Below are positions 1 to 7,956 of a stretch of DNA of 26,087 nt, piece by piece. The stretch is from contig JAHLWV010000007.1 in assembly GCA_019057735.1 (NCBI GenBank), positions 1 to 26,087 on the forward strand, given 5' to 3'. The position numbers were made by a program, and so were the translations under genes. Each line of letters begins with the position of its first letter. Position 1 is the stretch's first letter. The notes below the pieces were generated by a model that was not told the DNA's origin, searched no databases, and worked only from the letters and a program-made list of their open reading frames with translations. The DNA comes from Promethearchaeota archaeon (GTDB lineage: Archaea; Asgardarchaeota; Lokiarchaeia; Sigynarchaeales; SOKP01).

Positions 1-64
1 GCCCTAACGCCTCTGCGATTCTTTTAGCTGCTTTATTTTTTTCAGATATTATTAATGTCGGCAT
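1..64 (-). CDS. topA: DNA topoisomerase IA (Toprim N-terminus), partial
   Basis: Only the first 21 codons are inside the window; the gene continues past the left edge. The reading frame from the ATG at 64-62 gives MPTLIISEKNKAAKRIAEALG. The short strand LIIS followed by EKxxAAKRIAEALG is the beginning of the Toprim fold as found at the very N-terminus of archaeal type IA topoisomerases, where the glutamate of the SEK/CEK motif is catalytic. The enzyme would relax negatively supercoiled DNA through a 5'-phosphotyrosine intermediate, but the catalytic tyrosine and zinc fingers are out of view. A TATA-like box lies about 50 bases upstream. Another Toprim protein cannot be excluded from so short a piece. 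Confidence 0.65.
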   Translation of the reverse strand, partial: MPTLIISEKNKAAKRIAEALG

Positions 65-114
65 TTGGTTATAGGTTTTAAGTTATCCATAATTTAGATT
101 ATTATTACTTTAGC

Positions 115-123
115 TTTTATAAA
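115..123 (-). promoter_or_regulatory. TATA-like box of the topoisomerase gene
   Basis: The minus strand reads TTTATAAAAG here, about 50 bases before the ATG at 64. This leaves room for an initiation site near position 90 and a short leader. It is a consensus match only; AT-rich background makes chance matches common. Confidence 0.35.
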
Positions 124-264
124 TAACAATAGAGCTATATGTTTCTAATATATTTCTAATTGTTTTTAAATAAAAAACATCTAATTTGAATAAGAAAATT
201 CGTCCTATTATAATTTTATGTTGTCTATATCGTTTTTGCTTAATAATCTTAAAAGGAAACGGGT

Positions 265-3200
265 TTATTGTTTTGGGAGAGTAAAGTTAAATTCAGCCCC
301 TAAATCTCTTCCTTTTGATTCAACCCATATTTTTCCTCCATGTGCTTCTATAAAACCTCTAGCGATATACAATCCTAACCCACTTCCTTTATCTAAAGTA
401 GAATATCCATCAACTCCTTGTTCAATTGTCACGAATTTACCAAAAAGCTTTTGAATTTCTTCTGGAGTCAAACCTTTTCCGTTATCTTTTATTTTAAATA
501 GAACATTTTCATCTTCCTCTACAATTGAGATTTCGATTTTTCCATTCTTGGGAGTAAATTTGACCGCATTCGACAAAAGATTTAATAAAGCTTGCGAAAT
601 TCTGAACTTATCTACACTCATATTAAGATTTTCTGAGATGTCAACATTAACTGTTAAATCTCTCTGGCTAACTTGAAACTCTAAATCAGAAAGACAGTCA
701 ATTATTATGGTACGAATGTTTTCTTCTCTTTTAACTATCTCTACCTTTTTTGCTTCGATTTTCATTACATCTAATAAGCGATTGATATAGTCATCTAATC
801 GGTGCACATTATTCAAAACTCGATTTAAGTCCTCCTTAACCTCTTCTTTCAATCCTTTTTCTCTTAAGAGAATCAAATCGACATATCCTCCTACGGAAAT
901 TAGAGGTGTTTTTAAGTCGTGAGCAGCAATGCTAATAAAATCAGTTTTCAACCTATCTAATTCTTTTAATTCAATATTTTGTTGTCTCAATATTCGTTCA
1001 GACTCTTTTAATTTCTCTTCAGCGAGTTTTTTTTCTGTAATGTCTTGTATTATCGCCATAATCATTAGTTCACCGCTGATACTAACGGCTGATAATTCTG
1101 ATGCAACCCACATTGCTTTTTTATCTTTGTTATAAATTTTTGTGATTTGAGGTTTCGTTATTGGATCAGATGGTTCCCCTTTAGACATCAAATCATCAAC
1201 CAATCTCAATCCGGGTATTGTTTCTTTAGGAAACAAATTCGTAAGAGTCAAATAATTTTTATCAACAAGATCTTCTTTTTTGTAACCAAATAATTCTGTA
1301 GTCTTTGGATTCATGTCAATGATTTTACCTTTATTGTTTAAAAGTGCAATACTAAATGGAGCATTCTCAAATAAGTGACGATACTTTTCCTCTGATTCTT
1401 TCAGTTTTTTTTCAGTTCGTTTACGATCGGTAATATCGCTAAATGTAGCTGCAAAAAATCCTTTTTTAGGGGAATAACCTGATACATTATACCAACGATC
1501 AAGTGGTTCTGAATAATCTTCTACATTTAGAGGCAACCCTGTGAGACCCACATTTCCAAATTTACCAATCCAATCTGCAGGATCATTTTCAATTCCTGGC
1601 AATATTTCGGTTACGGTCCTTCCGATTAGGTCACTTACTTTTAAGCCAGTCAGTTTTTCATATTGACTATTTGCTTCAATAAATCTATAATCGATTGGTT
1701 TGCCATTATCGTCCACTAAAACCTCGTGATAAGCAAAACCCGAATTCATATTTTCAAACAATAAACGATATTTTTCTTCAGATTCTTTTATTTCTTGTCT
1801 AGCTAAATTTTGTTCTGTAACATCGGTTATAAGAGCTAAGTCCGCGAATCGACCTAAATATGTAATAGATTTACTGTAAGAATCTATACATTTAATTTTT
1901 CCACCTTTTGTAATAACCCTATAAGAGCTGTATGCTGGGAGAGTAAAGTCGCCTGTTTGTCTACTCTTCATGTATTCAATGGCTTGTTTTCGATCTTCGG
2001 GATGAATATTGATTATTAATTCTTTTGGTGACCATTCTTTCATTTCATCTAATGTAAATTCATTAATATCTGACATAGCCTTGTTGACATACTTAACTTT
2101 GTCATCTTGAATAATTATTATTCCAATTGATGAATGCTCAGTGATTGTTCTAAATTTCTCTTCTGATTCTTTTAACTTTTGTTCAGCTTTTTTGCGGTCG
2201 GTAATGTCTAAGACAGTGACTAAATCTGCAGGTTTACCCATATATTCAATACTTTTGGAATAATTATCCAACCATCTAATTTCTCCTAATTTATTAATTA
2301 TCCGATACTGATAATTAGTTATGTAATCTGAAGAACCACTTTGCTTTTTTTTTAATTGTTCTACGACCCAGTTTCTATCCTCTGGATGAATGAATTCAAA
2401 AACTTTCGCTGGACTTAGCTCTTTTGTTTCATCCACAGTATATCCCGTAAGATTCGTAGATAACTGATTAACATACTTTATTTTATTATCTTGTATAATA
2501 GCGATACCCATAAGAGAACTTTCGGCAATAGTTCTAAATTTTTCTTCAGACTCCCTAAGCTCTTTAGTTCTTTCTTGTACCTTTTTTTCTAACTCTCTAT
2601 TTAAAATCTTCAGTTCCTCTTCTGATCTTTGGAGTTTTAAGTTAGCTATTTTTTTTTCCGTAATATCTTGTATTATGACTTGAATAAGCGTTTCGTCTCC
2701 CAACTTAATTTTTGAACTGGTTATATTCATCCACTTTTCTATCCCATCTGCTCGGGTCATTTTAAATTCTAACGCTTTCATTGGTTTGTCTTGAACAAAA
2801 CTTTCAAATTTGCTCTTAAAAAAAGGAATAAAATATTCTGGTCTTTCAAGCATTCCTAATACTTCAACAAAATTTTTCCCTATAAGATTTCCTCTCGTGT
2901 ATTTCGAGAACATTATGCTTGTAATTGGATTACAATCAATTATTTTGCCCTTTAAGTCAACTATCCAAATTATATAAGGAGAACTTTCAAATAAGTGCCT
3001 ATATTTCTCTTCTGATTGTTTAAACTTATGTTCTAATGCAATTCTCTGAGTAATGTCTCGAGTTATCCCATAAAAACCAATTTTTTTACCATATGTGTCT
3101 TTATTTAAGTATACGGAAGTTTCAACAATGACTTTCGTATTCCCTTTCTTAATAAACTCAAATTGGAAGTATTCTTGTGGTAAACCAGACTTATAAACCA

Positions 3201-3885
3201 AATTAAATATTTCAAAAACTTTCGTCCTATTCTCGTCATCCATAATCTGTATATAGTCTTTACTCATCAATTCATCAGCTGAATAACCGGTCATTTGAGA
3301 GAAAGATTTGTTCGTATAGGTGAAATTTCCTTCTAAATTCACTTCAAAATATGCTTCTTTTATATTATCGATTATCTGTCTGTATTTTTTTTCGAAAGCT
3401 ACTGATTTTTGAAACGAAATTTTTTCATCCTTAGTTAGGAGTAACTTCCAGAATCGAATTTCTTGCATGCTTTCAGCTAATTTTTTTAAATCTTCCTCTT
3501 TTTTATTCCAAGCTTCTTCTTTCTTTTTGTATAGGGTAACATCCCGAGTTGTAATCAAATATTTAATTTCTTGGGCTTCGTTTTTGAATAATCGTCCTTT
3601 AAATTCATAAAATCTGAAGTTATCAGCATAACGAACCCTTAAAGTTACTGCTGGTGCTTCAAACTTTGACAGATTTTGGAGAAAATCCACACCACGCTGA
3701 ATATCTTTGGGGTGCAAAATTACAGTCATTTTACCTTCTAAAGTATTCAGATTTAAGTTTTTTAGAAGAAATTTTTCAGTGATATATTCAAATTCGTAAT
3801 CCTCGTTTAAAATGAAGATATAATCGTCAAGATATTCTTTTAAGATGTCGCCTATATTATACCCAAAATTAGTAGTTGATGCCAT
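265..3885 (-). CDS. Seven-PAS sensor histidine kinase
   Basis: This 1206-residue protein is a soluble histidine kinase. Seven PAS/PAC units follow each other at about residues 10-115, 165-280, 290-410, 445-565, 570-692, 700-815 and 825-945, most closed by a DITxR/K-type PAC motif and joined by short SEEKYRxLFE-type helical linkers. A HisKA dimerisation helix carries the phosphoacceptor in AHDLKTPL (His989), followed by a HATPase_c domain with the N box NLLSNAVKF, G1 box DNGKGL, F box FGKF and G2 box GSGLGL. I see no transmembrane segment and no receiver domain, so it probably senses a cytoplasmic signal and passes phosphate to a regulator encoded elsewhere. The ATG has a GAGGT motif about 12 bases upstream. 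PAS units 4 and 5 are clearly related by duplication. The ligands cannot be read from the sequence. Confidence 0.95.
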   Translation of the reverse strand: MASTTNFGYNIGDILKEYLDDYIFILNEDYEFEYITEKFLLKNLNLNTLEGKMTVILHPKDIQRGVDFLQNLSKFEAPAVTLRVRYADNFRFYEFKGRLFKNEAQEIKYLITTRDVTLYKKKEEAWNKKEEDLKKLAESMQEIRFWKLLLTKDEKISFQKSVAFEKKYRQIIDNIKEAYFEVNLEGNFTYTNKSFSQMTGYSADELMSKDYIQIMDDENRTKVFEIFNLVYKSGLPQEYFQFEFIKKGNTKVIVETSVYLNKDTYGKKIGFYGITRDITQRIALEHKFKQSEEKYRHLFESSPYIIWIVDLKGKIIDCNPITSIMFSKYTRGNLIGKNFVEVLGMLERPEYFIPFFKSKFESFVQDKPMKALEFKMTRADGIEKWMNITSSKIKLGDETLIQVIIQDITEKKIANLKLQRSEEELKILNRELEKKVQERTKELRESEEKFRTIAESSLMGIAIIQDNKIKYVNQLSTNLTGYTVDETKELSPAKVFEFIHPEDRNWVVEQLKKKQSGSSDYITNYQYRIINKLGEIRWLDNYSKSIEYMGKPADLVTVLDITDRKKAEQKLKESEEKFRTITEHSSIGIIIIQDDKVKYVNKAMSDINEFTLDEMKEWSPKELIINIHPEDRKQAIEYMKSRQTGDFTLPAYSSYRVITKGGKIKCIDSYSKSITYLGRFADLALITDVTEQNLARQEIKESEEKYRLLFENMNSGFAYHEVLVDDNGKPIDYRFIEANSQYEKLTGLKVSDLIGRTVTEILPGIENDPADWIGKFGNVGLTGLPLNVEDYSEPLDRWYNVSGYSPKKGFFAATFSDITDRKRTEKKLKESEEKYRHLFENAPFSIALLNNKGKIIDMNPKTTELFGYKKEDLVDKNYLTLTNLFPKETIPGLRLVDDLMSKGEPSDPITKPQITKIYNKDKKAMWVASELSAVSISGELMIMAIIQDITEKKLAEEKLKESERILRQQNIELKELDRLKTDFISIAAHDLKTPLISVGGYVDLILLREKGLKEEVKEDLNRVLNNVHRLDDYINRLLDVMKIEAKKVEIVKREENIRTIIIDCLSDLEFQVSQRDLTVNVDISENLNMSVDKFRISQALLNLLSNAVKFTPKNGKIEISIVEEDENVLFKIKDNGKGLTPEEIQKLFGKFVTIEQGVDGYSTLDKGSGLGLYIARGFIEAHGGKIWVESKGRDLGAEFNFTLPKQ

Positions 3886-4003
3886 TTTATCTAAAGACCT
3901 CTTAAACTTATTAGTATTAAGTTCCTAATTTATATTTTAGTAATGATTTTTAATAATGTTATTCTTTCCAACCACTAAAAGTTCTAATGTAAAAATTATA
4001 AGG

Positions 4004-4020
4004 AGAGATATCTAATCTCT
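4004..4020. repeat. Small inverted repeat upstream of the zinc-ribbon membrane protein
   Basis: AGAGAT and ATCTCT flank a five-base loop, forming a six-base-pair stem 28 bases before the ATG at 4049. It follows an AAGGAG-like stretch. It could be an operator or a leader hairpin, or chance. Confidence 0.25.
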
Positions 4021-4048
4021 TACATAGCAATAAATAGAAAATATTATA

Positions 4049-4651
4049 ATGGTTAATATTGAACCTTCTTTTGAAATCGATGAGAAAGGACGAGTAATCT
4101 GTCAATCTCACTCAATGTATCCACATTTTCTTCAACCAAATAAATCACCTTTTGAGGAAAGACAGATGGAGAATGAGTTAACATGTCTTACATGTTCACA
4201 CTACGAAAATGACGAATGTTATTTTCCTAAGGCTGAAATTGATAAAATAGAGTTGGATAGGTTAACCAGGTCACGATTTCAATGTAACCTATGCGGAAAT
4301 AAAATCGACCTCATGCTTACTCTTATGCAAAAAATTTATTATGAAGTTAAATTCAACATGAAAATGCCTTTGGTCTGCTGTAATTGCTATGAGAGTCTAA
4401 AAAAGAAGAAATTTGATAATTATTTCATCAAACGAATATGGGAAGCTCTTAGTTTCTATCTGCCTAGTATCTTTTTACTAATCAATCCTTTTCCCTTTAA
4501 TGTTATTGCAGTTTTAGGGTATGTAGCATTTATTGTTGTATTTAAAATAATTATCAAGCTAAAATTTCATTATAGCCTCTTTTTAATGGATTTAATAAGG
4601 GGAAAAAAGTTTTACGATGAGAATTTTAAGGATAAAATTGAGTCAACCTAA
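4049..4651 (+). CDS. Zinc-ribbon membrane protein of unknown function
   Basis: The 200-residue product has a cytoplasmic-looking N-terminal half with cysteine clusters: C46xxC49 with C57, C79xxC82, and C110-C111-x-C113. The C79/C82 and C110/C113 pairs are spaced like a treble-clef or zinc-ribbon knuckle. Two hydrophobic helices follow at about residues 133-148 and 150-170, separated by an NPFPF turn, so the protein is probably a membrane hairpin with both ends on the same side, ending in a basic tail. I do not recognise a named family. It is the only plus-strand gene in the first 7.9 kb, and its 3' end overlaps the convergent HAD gene by 9 bases. Confidence 0.75.
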   Translation: MVNIEPSFEIDEKGRVICQSHSMYPHFLQPNKSPFEERQMENELTCLTCSHYENDECYFPKAEIDKIELDRLTRSRFQCNLCGNKIDLMLTLMQKIYYEVKFNMKMPLVCCNCYESLKKKKFDNYFIKRIWEALSFYLPSIFLLINPFPFNVIAVLGYVAFIVVFKIIIKLKFHYSLFLMDLIRGKKFYDENFKDKIEST

Positions 4652-5752
4652 ATTTCCAGCCCATCCCCGTACCTTTTTTCGCATTTTCTTTTGCTTTGCG
4701 ATAATCAAGTCAAGCTCTTGATTAGATTTGTTTTTTAAATTCTCAATTTCTGGAACAAATTGATATTTAACAAAATAGTTCTTAATTTCTCTTGAAATTA
4801 ATTCATCAGGGATACCTTTAGGATTTGAATAAAAATTGTTGTAGTTTTTCTCCCATAAGTCAAGAAATGTCTCAATAGAATCTTTATATTCAAAAATTGG
4901 TAAAGTTCCCAGATTATTTATTGTGGTAATAGCAACATTTGCCCTCCCTACAGTAAAACGATTACCGTTAAAAGAAACTGCTATTCCGCCTTCGTTCTTT
5001 AATCGTTGAAGCATATTAATATCTGTGATAGAGTCTCCTAACGCAATCATTTCAGAAATTGGAATTTTGGTCTTTTCTGATATTGCTTCAACGGCTATTT
5101 CTTTTCTAATACCCCCTCTGACTTGAACTTGATTCATTGCTTTGATGTAATCGGATTCTCGTTTGCTCCAAAAAAACTCGTTTAGGTTTTCAATTACCGT
5201 GTTTAATTTCTTATCGCTTGATAAAAATTGCTGGTAGATGTTTTTGACTAAAAAATCTACATCGTTCTTTATGTTTAAAAAGGACTCGTTTGCCTTTTTT
5301 AAGTTTAATTCGGTACAATATACATGATCCCGTGGTATGTTTAAATAGTTTGCAACACTATGAGCAAAATGTGTATAACTTGTCGATATTATGTATACGT
5401 CCCATTTCTTCTTAAGAATTGTCATTAATTCTGTACACCCCGGTAGTAGTCCTAAGTTTTGTTCTGCCAAACGAACTAATTCTTTATCTGAAAAGCAAGA
5501 CATATATAAAGGTGCAACTAATCTCAAGGTGTCCCCTGGTTGGTAATCGGTAATATTCAATTCCTCTTTTACTCCCGGAATTTCAATAAGATAATCATCA
5601 TACTCAGAAAGCATCTCGAAAAATACGCCAAAGTCAAATTCTTGCAATTCGAGAATGGTCTTTTGGTTTAACAATCGACTTAACTCCGCAGCGAAGTCGA
5701 GTACAGTGATTGGTCCTTCTAAATCCCAGCAACAAACTTTTTTATCAGTCAC
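4643..5752 (-). CDS. HAD-superfamily protein, COG4030/EhaR-like
   Basis: This 369-residue protein has the HAD phosphatase fold. Motif I is CWDLEGPIT, with the nucleophile Asp10 and Glu12 where most HAD enzymes have a second Asp. Motif II is ISTSYTH (Ser123/Thr124), a lysine near residue 217 fits motif III, and motif IV is ALGDSITD (residues 237-244). The DxEGP form of motif I and the large helical cap recall the archaeal COG4030 family, which includes the EhaR protein linked to energy-converting hydrogenase in methanogens. That assignment is from memory of the family and the substrate is unknown. Translation starts at a GTG (5752-5750). No hydrogenase genes are in the window. Its 3' end overlaps the convergent zinc-ribbon gene by 9 bases. 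Confidence 0.8.
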   Translation of the reverse strand: MTDKKVCCWDLEGPITVLDFAAELSRLLNQKTILELQEFDFGVFFEMLSEYDDYLIEIPGVKEELNITDYQPGDTLRLVAPLYMSCFSDKELVRLAEQNLGLLPGCTELMTILKKKWDVYIISTSYTHFAHSVANYLNIPRDHVYCTELNLKKANESFLNIKNDVDFLVKNIYQQFLSSDKKLNTVIENLNEFFWSKRESDYIKAMNQVQVRGGIRKEIAVEAISEKTKIPISEMIALGDSITDINMLQRLKNEGGIAVSFNGNRFTVGRANVAITTINNLGTLPIFEYKDSIETFLDLWEKNYNNFYSNPKGIPDELISREIKNYFVKYQFVPEIENLKNKSNQELDLIIAKQKKMRKKVRGWAGNLG

Positions 5753-5876
5753 TTCTGATCAGTTTCAATGTTAATAGAGAGAATGTAAAGATTTAGGATA
5801 TATGAGGTTTACGAACATTATTATTAAGTTATTATTATATGCAAGAAAATACGATAAAAATGGTATGAGTAAAAGA

Positions 5877-6368
5877 CTACTTTGAAACTTTAAAAATATC
5901 TTGCATCGTTCGTTCTTTTTGATTCCTTTTAACGATTTCTCGCCAATTATGTTGGATTATATCGAAAGCATTTTGAGCTAGCTTGAAAAGCTTGTCATCC
6001 GGGGAATCTAAATAATGACTTATAAATTCTAAAGCTCTTTTATCTTTTATTCGTGTTAAACTTTCAATAATGAAAATAATCCTTAGTTTATTTGAATCTC
6101 TTTCAGATTTTTTTATCTCGATTTCAAGTTTTTCTAATATCCTTAATGTAGCCCTACCGTCTCCGATTCGACCTAACGCTTCTATAATTCTATTAACTAC
6201 ATTGGGGTTTGTTTCAGTTTTTAACGCACGACATAATAGATTAACAGATCTACCATCCTTGAGAAAGCCAATTTGTCTTACTGATTCGGCCCTTTTCTCA
6301 GAATCTCTATCGTGGAGCATCTGTTTTATTAGATTATTAAAATTTATGTTCTTAGCTTGCCAAGCCAT
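5877..6368 (-). CDS. HEAT-repeat (PBS-lyase-like) protein
   Basis: The 163-residue product is almost entirely alpha-helical and made of HEAT-like pairs. The units include ESVRQIGFLKDGRSVNLLCRAL, then NPNVVNRIIEALGRIGDGRA, then LRIIFIIESLTRIKDKRALEFI. The alternation of (V/I)RxIG-L-K-D/R-x-A motifs is the pattern of PBS-lyase HEAT repeats, which act as protein-binding scaffolds rather than enzymes. No other domain is present. It ends 124 bases before the start of the HAD gene on the same strand; co-transcription is possible but unproven. A TATA-like element lies about 45 bases upstream of its ATG. The partner is unknown. Confidence 0.8.
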   Translation of the reverse strand: MAWQAKNINFNNLIKQMLHDRDSEKRAESVRQIGFLKDGRSVNLLCRALKTETNPNVVNRIIEALGRIGDGRATLRILEKLEIEIKKSERDSNKLRIIFIIESLTRIKDKRALEFISHYLDSPDDKLFKLAQNAFDIIQHNWREIVKRNQKERTMQDIFKVSK

Positions 6369-6409
6369 AATCTATGTAGATTTAAAATCGAAATTATTAT
6401 AATTTGATC

Positions 6410-6424
6410 TTTATAAAATATAAT
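6410..6424 (-). promoter_or_regulatory. TATA-like box of the HEAT-repeat gene
   Basis: On the minus strand this reads ATTATATTTTATAA, about 45 bases upstream of the ATG at 6368. It lies between the HEAT gene and the 3' end of purD, so it fits a separate promoter. Confidence 0.3.
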
Positions 6425-6466
6425 TTTGCGGATAATTCACAAGTATTTTAAAATTTGAATCAGACA

Positions 6467-7789
6467 CTATCGTAAGAGAGAATTCATGTGATCTATCCTT
6501 TTTTGTAGTAGCTTTGCCGTTCCAATATCTTTTCTGTAAAATAATTTGCCACTAATGCATCCAACTCCTTGTTCAGCAACTTTTTCAGCGCTTTCTAAAT
6601 CGTCAGCAATCCCAATAATCCCCATGGCTCTCGATGATGTTGTGTAAACATTTCCACCTTCTCTGTAAACAGATGCATAGTAATACTTTGCACCAAGTTT
6701 TTTCAGTCTCTCCTTATTTATTATTACTAGTTCATTCTTTTGCGGAGACATAGGGTATCCTTTGGGAGCTAAATACTTGCAAACAGTAGCTTTATTTTCA
6801 AATTGGATGTCAGATTTTAAATTACCGTTAATAATTCCCATACAAATATCGATAAAATTAGTTTTTAAAAGAGGTAAAATGTTCATTGCTTCAGGATCTC
6901 CAAGCCTCGCGTTAAATTCTATCAATTTAATGCCTTTAGCAGTTTTAATATAGCCCCCATACAGAAATCCTTTATATTCGACTCCTGTTTCTGCCTTAGT
7001 CGCCGCTACAACTTTCTTCATGTCTTCTATTGCCTCGTTTACATCTTCTTGTGATATAAAAGGCATCAGATGGTCTTCCATTGAATAACTGCCCATACCT
7101 CCAGTATTGGGTCCCGTATCGTCTTCAAAAGCTCTTTTATGATCTTGAACTAGTGGAGTAGCGATTACATTTTTTCCGTCAACGAATGTTTGAAGAGTAA
7201 ATTCTTCTCCTTCGACTTTTTCTTCGAGGAGAATCGAAGCTTTTTGATCGACTAAAACTTGACAATAATCTAAAATATCTTGTTTAGAAAAAAGGTGGTC
7301 TCCATAGACTTTTACACCTTTTCCACCAGTCAGCCCATCGGGTTTAACTACGATATTTTCTTCGCCCAAATCTTTAATGAAACTTTCTATATTTTCCATT
7401 GAATTGAAACTTTCACTTACAATATTGGACCTGATTTTATATTTTTCCAGAAGATTGCGTGTAAATATTTTCGAGCCTTCTAATTGAGCGGCTTCAATTC
7501 TAGGCCCAACGCAAGGAATTCCACTCCTTTCTAAAGCGTCAACAATGCCTACTACCAGAGGTGCTTCTGGACCAATAACAGCGAAATCTATATTATTTTT
7601 TTTAGAAAATTCAATAATTTCTTGAAAATCTGTTTCGGAGTGAATTTTAATCCTTCCTTGGCTTAAATCTTCCAAACCAGCGTTTTTAGAGCTCATGAAC
7701 GCATATAATGTGGCTCCATCCCCTACTAAAGTCTCGCCTATTACATGCTCTCTTGCTCCATGTCCGATTATAAGAGTTTTGACTGTCAA
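6467..7789 (-). CDS. purD: Phosphoribosylamine-glycine ligase
   Basis: This 440-residue enzyme joins 5-phosphoribosylamine and glycine using ATP, the second step of de novo purine synthesis. The N-terminal dinucleotide-like motif is LIIGHGAREHVI. The ATP-grasp domain carries VVKPDGLTGGKGVKV, LLEEKVEGEEF, DTGPNTGGMGSYS and the metal-binding LIEFNARLGDPE, all characteristic of PurD. Length is normal for the family. The start is a TTG (7789-7787): the frame is closed by a TAA two codons upstream, and there is no later start that keeps the N-terminal motif. A GGAT motif stands about 12 bases before it. No other purine gene is nearby; the gene is transcribed divergently from the glycosidase. Confidence 0.96.
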   Translation of the reverse strand: MTVKTLIIGHGAREHVIGETLVGDGATLYAFMSSKNAGLEDLSQGRIKIHSETDFQEIIEFSKKNNIDFAVIGPEAPLVVGIVDALERSGIPCVGPRIEAAQLEGSKIFTRNLLEKYKIRSNIVSESFNSMENIESFIKDLGEENIVVKPDGLTGGKGVKVYGDHLFSKQDILDYCQVLVDQKASILLEEKVEGEEFTLQTFVDGKNVIATPLVQDHKRAFEDDTGPNTGGMGSYSMEDHLMPFISQEDVNEAIEDMKKVVAATKAETGVEYKGFLYGGYIKTAKGIKLIEFNARLGDPEAMNILPLLKTNFIDICMGIINGNLKSDIQFENKATVCKYLAPKGYPMSPQKNELVIINKERLKKLGAKYYYASVYREGGNVYTTSSRAMGIIGIADDLESAEKVAEQGVGCISGKLFYRKDIGTAKLLQKRIDHMNSLLR

Positions 7790-7920
7790 ATTTTAGACTA
7801 TCCTTTATTTGAATTTCTTATGAGTATTAAGATTATAATTGAATTTAAATTGTTTTGCATCAAATTTAAAGTAATTATTAATCAAAAATTATTAAGTTTA
7901 CTGCACTTAATCATTATAAT

Positions 7921-7930
7921 TTTTATAAAA
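7921..7930 (+). promoter_or_regulatory. TATA-like box of the GH116 gene
   Basis: TTTTATAAAA is centred about 31 bases before the ATG at 7957. At usual archaeal spacing the transcript would begin within a few bases of the start codon, so this gene may be leaderless, although an AGGATGAT motif at 7941-7948 could act as a ribosome site if the transcript starts further upstream. Confidence 0.4.
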
Positions 7931-7956
7931 TCTTAAATTTAGGATGATAGAGTATT

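Noticed and set aside
3886..4048. tRNA or small RNA gene between the divergent kinase and zinc-ribbon genes
   Set aside because: No cloverleaf arms or T-loop motif were found; only a six-base-pair hairpin is visible.
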